Shown here in pieces: positions 13,323 to 25,200 of a stretch of DNA of 64,000 nt. The position numbers and the translations under genes are program-made. This stretch comes from Syngnathus acus (taxonomy: Eukaryota > Chordata > Actinopteri > Syngnathiformes > Syngnathidae): positions 2,170,001 through 2,234,000 of the forward strand of contig NC_051099.1 of the NCBI RefSeq assembly GCF_901709675.1. Reading direction: 5' to 3'. Position 1 is the first letter of the stretch; each line of letters begins with the position of its first letter. The notes below the pieces were generated by a model. That model ran no database searches. It worked only from the letters and a program-made list of their open reading frames with translations, and was not told where the DNA came from.

Positions 13323-15119
13323 CATTTCCCCCGTGGGCGTACTGAGGCTGACCTAACTTGGGCCTTTCCACCTAAATGCCATAATGATGAATGGTTGTCC
13401 CTCATCACGCATCTATTATTCATATCTGTTGGCTTACTTTGAATTACTACTTCAATGTACTGCGGCAAACGGTTTATTTTGCGACTGCCCATGGCATCTC
13501 AGGAGAAGTTCCTCGAGAATATAGTCGTGGGAATTCCAGGATTTTTCTTCATACAATGTACATTTTGTTTCTTACCAATCATCAGTGACTTCTTGTTTTC
13601 TTTTCATTCATCAAAAGTATAGTCCTCAAATGACATCAAATGGCCTTAATTTGGCAAAATTATTTGTATTTATTTATTTATTTAAATTTATTACATAAAT
13701 GCTGAGTATATCGTTCTTTCTTTTAAAAATCCACATCACCACCGCTGCCTCTTTGAAGACTCCACACTGAGCTCGCCGGTGGGCATGCAAGCACGTTTTC
13801 TTCAATGCCACTGATGCTACATGTATTTTTTAAAGCTGCAGGATGTGTCTGAGGTTGAACATCTAAGAAAAAGATACCATGTGCTTGTTTTATTTTCCTT
13901 CATTAAAAAACAACAAATGTTATGAGCATGAATAATATAAATAAAACGTGGGAGAACTGCAGTGTGTTGTTTGCATGCTCAGTACTACTATTATTATTAT
14001 TATTAGTTTTTATTATGTTAGGAGCACTATCAGTACTATAGTGCACACTTTACCAGAATGATAATGTTGCTCAATGTATTCAACACATTACAAGTGTATT
14101 ATTGATCATGCCCTTAATATTCTCTCGCAAGAGAAGAAGAGAAGACATTTGAGAAGAAAAAAAAATGCAAATTTGTGTTTGCAATTTCACTGTCAACATG
14201 TGCAGCAACACACTTCTGGGACAGGCTGTATATTTTTATCAGGGGACAAGCGGCGAGGCTTTTAACTCAAATGTGTTGGCCTTCATTCCAGCCATCGTTT
14301 AACACAGGATGAATGTGCTACTATCAACAAGATGATGTGATAGAAAAGTGTCAAGTCCTTGCAATGAGCCGTTGGCCGTGACCATTTGTGTTGTCGGAGG
14401 ACATAGACAATTATTTAGGCTGGTGCTATCTCTCTCAAGGTTCCTCATTAGTGTAGCATAAAATCATGTGGTCAGCATCACGCATCATTATCACCTCTAA
14501 ACTTTATGTTCCGTTTAACTGTGATGGTTTTCTTGTATGTAGCATCTCTGGATTTACAGGTCATTACAGACGGGACATCTGCAAACGTGGATATCTACTC
14601 GGTACTTAGTAAAAGTATTTTAGCATAAATGAGAGCGAGGCAGATTAATGGTATGTGAGCGGACTTGTTAACAACCATCAATAATTTTTCAAAAGCAATT
14701 AGCATCAAGCTTAACAAAGTTTATGTAGCAATACCTAAAACAGATGGAGATTCATTAAGATTGAAGTGCCAGATTGCTTTCATAGTCTCCAATCACAGAT
14801 CATCTATTTAGTTGGATTACAGAGTGGTGCAGTGAATGGAAACAAAAATAAAACACTGACTAACAACGTCGGGAAAAAAAATGTCATTGTTAATGGGAGT
14901 TGGGTGTACCTAATAATGTGCAAAATAAAGTGCCAGCTGACAGTTCTTGTGAAGTGCTTTGCAATTATTTTTGTTGCGGGAATCCACCAAAATTAAAATC
15001 AACTAATGTGTTGAAGGCAATTGGGCCAATTTGAACTCTCATTAATGGGCATGATATTATCAATGAATTGAAGTGTCCACACAACATAGCATAATCATAG
15101 CATGGGTTAGAAAATGATT

Positions 15120-15310
15120 GATCTCATCTGACAACATCTTGGCCATCAGGTGGCAAATTAAAAAGGGAAATCGCATCAGCGGAACAACTGCACCTTGACA
15201 CGTCCCTGGCAGCGAGGGCCAGTCCTTTATTTGGTGTTGGAAGCAGCTTATCAGCAAGTTAATTAGCTCTTTGAGACTTGGTGGCATCAAGGCCAAAACG
15301 TCCACATCAT
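15120..15310. promoter_or_regulatory. Candidate conserved non-coding block upstream of gabra3
   Basis: Non-repetitive, compositionally even sequence with a homeodomain-type core (AAGTTAATTAGCTC near 15257) and a GATA-type TTATCA site beside it, about 2 kb upstream of the candidate gabra3 promoter. It is flagged only because its texture differs from the surrounding AT-rich and homopolymer-rich DNA. No alignment was possible. Confidence 0.22.
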
Positions 15311-17099
15311 TCAAATTCTACTCAGACTTCAGAAAACAAAATATAGACACAAAACATGTTCCAAGCAGAATCTAATTGTTGATTTTTTTTTCCCCATGCA
15401 ATCTAAAAATCTTTCCTCAATAGTTTGCTTTCACTTTCTATCCCATGGCTTCTAAATAATTCAATTGTTGCCATGTGAATGTTGCACCTGTACACATTAG
15501 GCCAGGCAAATTGTGATAAACACTCTTGCACTACTTGTCCACAAGCGGGGTAATTAGCAAAAGCATGAATCTCGGTGTCAGTTTTACCGCAGCTTACAGA
15601 ATAATTGTTAGCTCCAGGACACGATTACGTCGGCTTAAGGAATTAATGAAAGGAAAGTAACTGTAGAGCGCTTGCGAACTGTTGAAAAAGCATAGAAACG
15701 GAACATTACGCTTGATTCACTTTCCTAACCACGTGAAATGGAAGTCAAACGCTTTTTAAAGAAAGTGATTGGTCATATTTTGTGTTTTCAAATAACCACT
15801 CCAAAGTCTGCTTCAAATCTCCCTGGGATAACCAACCCTCACAGCCCTTTCATTGTAATTATTAACCATAGCTCATAGCTAATTTAGTACAAGCACTAAT
15901 TCTTTTTAGAGTCTCAAAGGGTTTCGGTAAACATTGGACTAAAATGGAACCAAACTAAGACCCACGAAGGGAACAGAGGGAATATCCATGGAAACTTAAT
16001 TTGATTAAGCAGACGTGGCAAAAGTAGGCTACTCACACTCAATTAAGTAGAAGAACAGATACTAAAAAAAAATACAGTCTTTTATTCATTTATAACGTGT
16101 TCATGCTGAAAAAGAAATCCAGATAGTTTTAGCTCAGGCTTTCATGCTATCAAAACAACATGCCCCTTAAGTTTCGCGAACGCTTTGAGCTACTCACAAA
16201 CAAATGTTAAATTACTAATTAGCATTTTCATAGAAGTTTTTTTTTTTTTTGTGCTGGCACATTTCGATTTCCTCTTGGCAACAACATGAAATAATTCCCT
16301 TGATTCTCCAGCTCATGACTTTTTTTTTATTGTTTCATTGTAGAAAAATGTTTACACCTGTATTGTGTCGGTCAACTTATATCACAGTATATATAGTCGC
16401 TGGATTTTTTTTTTTTTGCAGTAGCTAACTGAGGAGAGTGACAGATAGGGGAGTTGTTAATATGACAGTTTCCTCCAGAGAGTGAGAGCAAGCCCCATGT
16501 TCACCCTGGTTCAAATGCACTTGCCAATTCATGTTACCTCCTTCTACCCAGACACTATTTGACGGCTTGGATGTCTTCATTTGTGATGTCATCAAATCTA
16601 ACCTTGGTCCTCATACAGCATGCATACATCAGGTCGGTGAGTCATGTGCACAAACTAGAGGCAATGACAACAGAGGTAGGACACCCTGCACCCTTGAGTC
16701 CAATCTATGAAGAGGAATCTCGTTCTTTTTTTTTTTTTTCCCCACAGCTCGTCTCTCTGATTAGACCAAAACATTTCCCCCAAGGTCACACCGAGGGAGT
16801 CATCTTCTCGCCCGTACAACCCATGCAACCTTTGCTGCATTGACTCAAATGATGTTGCTAAATCAATGTCAGCTCGGAATCTCTTGTCATTGGTTAACTG
16901 GATCTTGGACACCTGCATCTGAACAAGTGGGCAAATCCTCTGCAGTCTTTTCATCAAAGCATAAGAAGGAGCACACAAAAAAAAAAAAAAAAAAAAAAAG
17001 GGGGCGTATTTGTAACGCTATTTGTAACGTTTAGTTGATGTAGGGGTGAGGGAAGGGGGGGCTTCCATTTGTCGAGCAACTCGGCAAGCTCTCCCGCAA

Positions 17100-17300
17100 G
17101 CATGAGATGCGCGTCCACGTGGCCAGTGGAGCGCGTGACAGATCAGCGCCGCTAACGCAGCCCCCCGCGGCTTTCAGGGTTTGCCCCTCCTGAAGAAGCA
17201 CCAATGTGAGATGGCTACATGGAGGGGGCGGGAAGGATAGTTTGAAGGGATGAGCTTTTGGTGACAAGACGCCAATTTCTCTCTTATTTTACCGCTGACA
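17100..17300 (+). promoter_or_regulatory. GC-rich, TATA-less candidate promoter of gabra3
   Basis: Within AT-rich flanks this patch is strikingly GC- and CpG-rich (CGCGTCCACG near 17110, CCCGCGGC near 17165). It holds a CCAAT motif at about 17201 and a GC box of the form GGGGGCGGG near 17224. No TATA box is visible. It lies immediately upstream of a candidate 5' UTR exon with a consensus donor at 17455. Transcription probably starts at about 17240-17310. Assignment to gabra3 is by position and by analogy with the non-coding first exon of mammalian GABRA3. Confidence 0.55.
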
Positions 17301-17454
17301 ACAAGCAAAAAAAAAAAAAGAAAAAGAAAGAAAGAAAGAAATCCCCAAAAGCAGCAGAGACGCATCAGCCGGACCACGCGTCAGAACCTCATTAACTCCA
17401 AAGACTGGAGGTGGGGGGGAAGAAAAAGAAAAAGCAGAGCTTTATTTCCAAGTG
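17260..17454 (+). other. gabra3: Candidate non-coding 5' UTR exon 1 of gabra3
   Basis: A purine-rich transcribed-looking stretch ends in ...CCAAGTG followed by a full consensus donor GTGAGT at 17455-17460. No ATG frame of note lies in it. If it is spliced to the coding exon beginning at 30415, intron 1 is about 13 kb. The left boundary is a guess from promoter spacing. RNA evidence would be needed to prove the link to gabra3. Confidence 0.5.
17307..17340. repeat. Poly(A)/(GAAA)n tract inside candidate 5' UTR
   Basis: A run of A followed by several AAAG units, within the candidate first exon of gabra3. Confidence 0.9.
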
Positions 17455-20400
17455 GTGAGTATTTGCATGATTCTTATTTGGATGATTCCCTTTTGATGGG
17501 ATATTGGGACGATGTGTCGCACATGTGGAGGAGGGCGCAGCTCACTAACGTGCAACAACTGCGGCTTGTGGCGCGACTGCAGTGGATGCTTGGTTTGTCT
17601 GCATGTGGGGGGGGAGCAATGATTTGCTTTGAATGCTACTGGATTTGAATGAGCGCGTTTTGCAGCAGTGGTGTCCAGCTTAGTCCCCAATGCGACACTA
17701 AAGAAGGCAGCGATGATTGTGACATATTCTTAATGGGCAATTAAGAAGAACGCGTGACGCAAATGAGACACTGGCGCAAATAGAGGAAATTCACATGCGG
17801 TTTGTTTGGAAAGCTGTCAGACACAACCTGCCGCAACCAGTGACAAGACTGTTGAGCAGACGCTAACTTAACCTTGGCACTGAAGCTCCAGCGAATACCC
17901 CCCCCCCCCCTCCCCTTTTCTTCTTACCCATTATTTCAGTCAACAATGCAGATGACAACATGAACCTTGTAATGTTAAAGATCAATATATGTGATGTGCA
18001 AACCTAAAGTTTAAAAGGCAAAGTCCAATGAAATGCTCTGCATTTATCTTTTTAGTTCAGTGGGCAGCCACTGTGCAGCACCCCGAGAATCAACTTGTCG
18101 ATGAGTCACTGGCTGGAAATTATATTTTTGTTCTGTCTGTAAGCAGAGTCCAACCATGTAGTTGTCACATCAAAATGTTCTTTTAAGTGCAATGAGATAT
18201 GCATACAAACAAACTTGAGCCTCTTTTTCAAAAAGGATTTTTAACCCCATGATACCTCCCAATCAATCAAAGGGGAAATAAAATGGTGATGATAGAAAAA
18301 GTATCATCCACCCACTCATCCATTTTCTAGTGATAGTCATCGTCAGGTGAGCTCAAACCAGGGTCAATCGCAAAGTGGAAGATACTATAATGGAAAACGT
18401 ATATTGCAATATTCCTCCTTATAAGCTAAATAATGTATGACAAGTGCTTGGATTTTTTTTTTTTCGCTATTATTTTTTAGTTATTTTGTTTTTTTGCACT
18501 GCACCAGTAGTGGGGGTAATATATTTATTAAAATAAAATATATATTAAAATATATATGACAATTAGCTAGGTAAATTAGGTGGTTTTGTACACGTGTTAA
18601 GTCACAGAAACACTTTTTTTTTTTAAGTCTGTGTCCTTTATATGGAATCATAAATATTGATGGTCTTCTAGAAAGATATTATGCTAACAAAGCAGTTGGG
18701 TGCTGGATCTAAGTGACACAAATGTTTGTTCACAGACTAGAAAGTAGGCCGAATGTGAAGTGGAGACATTTCACATTCACACATTTCTTTGCACTGGTTT
18801 TATTTAATGGCTGCCTTACTGAATCAAAACTATAAGACGCCCCCACCCCTTGGAGAATCAAGTTTCATTCCTGCAAGAGGTGCCACAATTTAAACTGCCC
18901 CCACGTCACATATTCGTGTTTTAGCACCGCTCTAATTTGATGTAGTGCACACCCATATGTCCCCCCCCCCCCCCCCAAGCCATCCATCTCAAGTTTGCAC
19001 ACTCCAGGACTCAAAAAGCAATGACTGCCTGGGCTTATGAGTGTGACCGCAAGTAAATGACTTTTCTCAGTTGTTGAGATATACGGAGCCCCCGACTCGG
19101 AAATATCCGTGGTGGCGCAAAGCTAGCGAGCTGATTTATTGTCCGGCATGCAGCAAATGTGTCAAAGGGAGCAGATTTGTTTAGGGGGCAGGTGATATTT
19201 ACCGTGAGACTCTTAGACGGATGGGCTTTGTTTCGTTGATTTAGTGGTTCGGATGCATTTGGAGGGGGAGAAAAAAAAATTGCAATGGAGGATGGGTTTG
19301 CATTACGTTGGGCTCTGCAGAAGTACTCCCATACAACGTGAGGGGAAACACGGGATTTGTTGACAGGATTAACTCTGCTATATTGTTCCTCCAGGCATGT
19401 GAGGAATGATGCAGAGCATCTCCCATGATTAGAAGATAAACGTCTCCAAGAGAGTTGAGGAAAAGAGTCATCTTTGCTCAGAGGGAGAGGCAAATGTTAC
19501 AATTTAAATAAATGTTCACAGCATATTTTAGAAAAGGCTCAGAAGGCTAAAAAAAAAAATAGTCACGAGAGGCGACTTTATGAGTCGTAAGTCACCCAGC
19601 TCGAGAAGAAGGGTCCGACTAATGCATAACTAATGTCTGAAGATGAGATGGCTGATGCTAGTTGACAGGAGAGAATCACAAGAGCCCTCCATGTGTATTG
19701 AAAGCTCCACCATGATCTTGTCAGACATGACCAAGAGGCTTTGAGCGGGTGTTAGCAATGTGGCGAGAGATGACAAGAAATGGTACCAAGCAAAACAAAG
19801 CAAGAGCCAAGCTGCTTCTGCATCTCCCAAGCGGGGGGTACTCCATTATCTAGAGTGATCAAAAATCATTTGTGCTCCTGACGTGAGCAGATTGAGGTTG
19901 GATTTGAATTAAAAAACAAAAGTCTGTCTTTAATTCACAGTATCATTATTTTTGTGTCGTTTTTCAGTCAACAATCAGCAACTGTCACTTTTGTAGTTTG
20001 ACAGTATTTTGGCAACGGCGTGGAACTCCTGCCAAGACTAATCTCATTTAAATGCACATTTCAGCAATTTAGAGAATAAAAGTACTCTCCAAAACTCGAC
20101 GAAACATCTTCAACAAGAGCATAATGAGCTGAGAAAATCAATGACTATTGATTGATAAGCCGCTGTCTGCAACTATAGCTGCTCGGTAACTCTATTTGAA
20201 TTTGTGATGGGATTCATTCAAAAGTGTATTTTGTCGGCAACAAAAATAATAATACTTGATTAAATCAATTCATGCGGAATAAAAGCGCTCTCGGGGTATA
20301 TGGTCGACTCAGATGTCACCACAGATGTCCTTTTGTTAATCACAATCACTGGCGCTTGGTTTGAAGTGCAAAGCAGCAGCAGGAGGGGGAGAAAAAAAAC

Positions 20401-22262
20401 ACCACACACTATTCAAAAGTATTAGACCAATTAAGCCAATTAACTTTTTTTCCCGCTATTGTTTTTCCATAGGTTCATCAGATTTATGTAAATAAAATTT
20501 TGGGGGTGAAAAATTAATTTATAATGTCGTTTTCCCTTTTTCAATGCTGTTTCGATAAGGCAATAAAAAAATATAATAAAGCCTTGCCCTTATTTTCACG
20601 GATCACGAGCAGCAGAGTCTTACTCAGACCTTTGAGGTTACAAGTTCACGCTAAAGCCTAAAGCTGCATATCTTGGAAGTTCTACTGCAGAGGCAAAACA
20701 ACCTCAGGTCCTGCAAGTCTTATCCCAGATGTGAACAGTTGTGGATGGAATATAAATGGTGTTCTTTGCCTGACTCATTCAATACACTTAATATTTCTTA
20801 CCTGTGTGTCATCATCAGACTAATACTTTCAATATATCCAAAGATGTTGCGCTTTTAGAAATGTGGAAAATGACTAACATCTGACAAAGACAATTTAGAC
20901 TCAGGAAGTTTCTATTTTCAAATCCATTTTGAACATTAAAGTCCATCAAGCAAATGATCAAAGTTATTTTGAAGACACTAAAATTGTCTTTTCGCAGGCA
21001 AAACAAAGAGTCTACCTACTTATTTTTTTCCCATGAAAGAAATAAAATCACTTTCCACTTAATTTGCATTATTAACTATATAACTGCTCCTTGTAATATT
21101 TCCATAAAATGTGCCGACCCCATTTTTTTTTTAATCCAGATCTATATTGATACGAAAATCCATGTGGAGAGCCGAAGTGGGCTCTTAATGTCTTTAAGTC
21201 AGATGCATTATTGCTGCTTGGTTCGAGTTTCCCTGATGGCACAATCTTGTTACTAACCTTGTTAGTGCAGTGCCCAGCTGGAAATCCCAAAAGAGCATTG
21301 CAGTTGACTGCATGTTGCGTTTCAACCATCATCATGTTGGAAAGCTCCTGCAGTAGAAAGAGGAGGTTAGGAATTCCACTTGCAATACACAATGTTGAGA
21401 TGCATCATCAGGATTTCATAGTTTGCATTCTTTACTGATGACAACAAAGTTTTGGTGGATGCAGAATTTTGTGTATGTGTGTGTGGGTGGTTTGACTGTG
21501 TGCAATGAATCTTTACATCAAAATTAGATTGGGATCTTGCTATATGCCCCTCATGAGTCAGCATCTGCTCCCCTTGTACTGCAAAAAAAAATTACAAGCT
21601 GTATGAGTTGCCCTCAGAGGTTGTGCTGTTATCTGATTTTTATTACCGCAATCAAAACAAAAAAGTGTATTGTTTGCTTTAACGCAAAACTTGACTGTGT
21701 TCGGGAAGGAGCAAATCCACCTGTATACTTTTATTGCAGTCATTTGTTCATACAATGATTTTCTTATGCAAATGACTGCAATGTTTTGCATGTAATTTAA
21801 AGTACATGGTGGTTTTAGGACCGGAATAATCCCCCCCCCCCCTCATTTTTTTTTCCCAAGGGTGATTTGCCAACTAAGACGGTATTATTATTTTTAATCA
21901 TTGCCCGCCAGATAACTGCAGGCAATTTAATTGTGCAGCATTTGGCCACAATCACAATGTTTCAGCCTACACTCTGGACAAGAGATTTAGTTTACATCAC
22001 TATTGCGTTGCCGTGTTCCAATATGGCATGGCAGATTGGACTCAATTGCAGCAACAATTAAAAAAAAAGAGGAGGTGTGTTAATGCGGAAAGAAGTTGTC
22101 TATTGCAGAGCTGTGAGCGTCTCTGCCAATGCCACATGACGTCAGATTTTGTTCAATAAAAAAAAAAAAATTGAATACAGCGCCCTCAGTGACACCAGCA
22201 AACATCAACACAATGTTAGCGATGTTATACAGCAGGAGGCGGCAATACAAAAGGAGGCGGAA

Positions 22263-22277
22263 GGGGGGGGGGGGGGG
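22263..22277. repeat. Poly(G) run, 15 nt
   Basis: A G homopolymer beside two GGAGGCGG-type units in gabra3 intron 1. It could form a G-quadruplex on the + strand, but nothing else indicates a function. Confidence 0.9.
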
Positions 22278-25200
22278 TAATGTGTAACCATCTTTTGCAA
22301 TAAGCTCGGTTGCCATCTCGCTGTTACTAGGCTGCACGGTTAGACCTTGGAATTGCCTTGATGTCTATCAGCGACCCGTTTCTCTTTCTCTCTCTCTCTC
22401 TTTCCCACTTTGATGAGTTTGACTTCATGCCAAGAATGTAAGCATCATTCTCAGCAAGGACGACCACAAGCAACAACTCTGAATTTGTAAAACATAACGA
22501 GGGATGCTTGACTATATTCATATTTTGATTTCTAGAAATAATCATAAGGTAAATGTAGAGCAATTATTTTTTGACCCATTTTATATTATTATATTTACAT
22601 TATTTATAAAAAAATATAGTTATCTATTTATATTTTTATTTTATTTATTATCTTTATACATGTGACACTGTTATTGCTGCTCCTTGCAAGCCATCTTGTG
22701 GAACTGGTGGTGGAAGGTGTATTTGTCTTTGAGAAGACAAAAAAAAAGTGCATTAATGCAGAAAGAATCGGAACTGCCAGTAGCAAGCTCACGCGTGGCA
22801 GTTTAACAAGACAAACGCATTTCGGAATGAGTGAAGCGAATCAGCCCCCTAGACAACATGTCCTTCCCCCCTCCAGCCTCTGACAGATACACTGGCATCC
22901 GAGTTTCAGCCCAAACTTCTCCGGAGTGATACTTGCTGCACTAGCAGTCAAAGCTGCTTTTATCACAAGAGTCACTCTTGCCAGTCGCTCCGGCAGCAGC
23001 CCACCCGGAGCATCTGGAATTATGTTCATGGCAGATACCTTGTCATATTTCCACAGTGGGTGCTGATGCAGTCCAAGTCACAGTCCAAGAAGCAGAATGC
23101 ACTGAGCTGTTTCATACCATCATCTGCCAAAGTCTTTGCACGGCATCATGCTTTCTCCAGTTCTAATCGCTGCTTGTGTGTGTGTTTGTGTGTGCACTGC
23201 ATCAGGTTCAATGCATCAAATTTAAATATGCTTGCAGCGTAATGTGATGGAAATAGAACATGATGTGGATTGGGGAATTTGCAATGGAGACTTATTTTTA
23301 TACACGTCAGTTCTTTGGGATAAGATTTGCTATTTTATAAGATCTGCTTTCAACCCCATCCCTATTGTGAGAAAAAGGATGGGCATCTCCTCTAAATTGA
23401 TTTTCAAATATGTTTCTAAATGGATGAGAAACCTCTGTATAATATTCAGCTCATTAATAAGGTCTACTATTTTATTTCAATTACCGTACATTCATTTCTG
23501 GTTTGCCAAACGACATCATCAAATAAACATTTTAGGTTCGAAAGCAAATACGATGTCAAAGTGCTTGAAGCTTTATCACTGGCCTGGATGTTTGATTCAT
23601 GGTTGAAATGATTTTGTTGGGCCAGGCTATTACCAGGATGCAAACATGTGCAAAGCAATTACTGTTGGGCTATATAGCTGTCATTCATGTCAGTAATGCT
23701 CATAAGATTTTTACACTGTCTACAGCTCACTTAGTTTTGAATGCCTGAACAACTGGCATGATCAATATGTTCTCATCAAGTCACTTCAGAGAGTCGCTAA
23801 TAATTTGTCAAGGGAGATAAATAGTGACGGGAATCCCACAAAATAAAATTTGGTCTACGCAGCATATAATAGATTGACAAATGTAAAGTTTGTAACCACA
23901 ACTGTTCTAAATTAACATTGGTGACAATGAAAATATGTTTACGGTTTCAGCACTTACATTACACCAGTTTTTTTTTTTATTATTATATAATATTATTGAA
24001 TATGATATATAATTATGGTCATGTATTATTTTGAAGGTCAAATGTTAAATTTAGTTTCTAATCCTTTTTTCATGTTCATTTTTTATAGATTTTTTTATTT
24101 TGTTAAGTACACGCCAAGATTAATTGCATAAATACTTAAAAAGAAAAGCCATTCTCTGTCTTTAGCTAACAAAGGGACTCTGTCTTTATCTCTTTTTATC
24201 AATATAAATTTATAAATTCATCCATAAATATATATAAATATAAAAGAATTATGCTCGTCAACGTTCTTGTATCTGCGTATAAATGTTGGCTCTCTAAAAG
24301 CCTGTCCAAAAAAAAAAAAACCCGGTGTAAACCAATTACTAAGCTTGATAAAATGTCTCGCAAACACCTGACATGCTCATCCACCGACCCAAGTTACATC
24401 CCTAATGGAAGAGGACATTCCGAGTATCATGATTGATGGAAATGACACAAAAATCCCATCTGAGAATTACCAGCCCATCTCATCGCCTTGCACTATTGAC
24501 TTGTGACTCCCAAAGCAATCACCGAATGAAGCTTGATGTGTTTGGCTAATGATTTTTGTCAAAAGATAAACATCATATATGTACGTGATCTTTAGGCTTG
24601 CTCGAGTAATTTATGCTTTGGGATCCATAAAGCTCACCGAGGAAGGCTGAAGAGAAGTCATGTAGAGCCATTCGTAATTACTTATCGGTATTTTTATTTT
24701 ATGGGATGACCTCAGCTACCTCCTCATCCCCAAATCCATTTTGGTTGACCTCAGATTGGTTTGGATAAAAAAACAACAACAATAACATCTAGCAATGTCA
24801 ATGTCAGAGTCAAATATGAATACTTTGGAAACTAAAAACACACTACGTCACAGCTTCTCTCAAGCTTGTCATCTAATTAACGTTTCATTTGTATCGATGA
24901 TTTAGTTGTTGTCATTTTGAGAACCCAATCGTTTTGGTTACATGGATGCTTCATTAGCAAACTTAAATAGTGTGAAGGCTTTAATAGCACAACTGCTGTT
25001 GCTTCTGGACTCATCTCAAAATGTGTGCTTAGTGATTTTATTGGATAATAAAAAGTATCCAACCTCTCTGCGCCCAAATGATTTCTTCTTGTTAATTTAT
25101 TGCTGCCTGGCTGTCAGCCAATGTTCTTGTCGAGAGAGCCTTCTTAATAAGGTTACAACTTAATAACAGTTGGGGTACCCTTTTGCTCTTGTGAATACCC

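Larger units (their letters stand above)
1..17199. other. Intergenic region upstream of gabra3, no gene recognised
   Basis: Across the first 17 kb I see no exon with a convincing reading frame plus splice signals, and no tRNA- or rRNA-like sequence. The DNA is AT-rich and interrupted by simple repeats (2456-2533, 8050-8063, 8521-8541, 13301-13322), a hAT-like non-autonomous repeat (6884-7185), a degenerate copy of a common fish repeat near 7497-7557, and two unusually long but unidentified open frames (8443-9132 and 10312-10989). Blocks around 3880-4200 and 15120-15310 have a homeodomain-site and E-box-rich texture typical of conserved enhancers. In mammals GABRQ lies head-to-head with GABRA3, so such a gene might lie beyond the left edge, but no exon of it is visible. 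Confidence 0.6.

Noticed and set aside
16559-16978. Overlapping open frames on both strands just upstream of the gabra3 promoter
   Set aside because: Mutually overlapping, interrupted by a poly(T) run, with no splice signals; treated as composition artefact.
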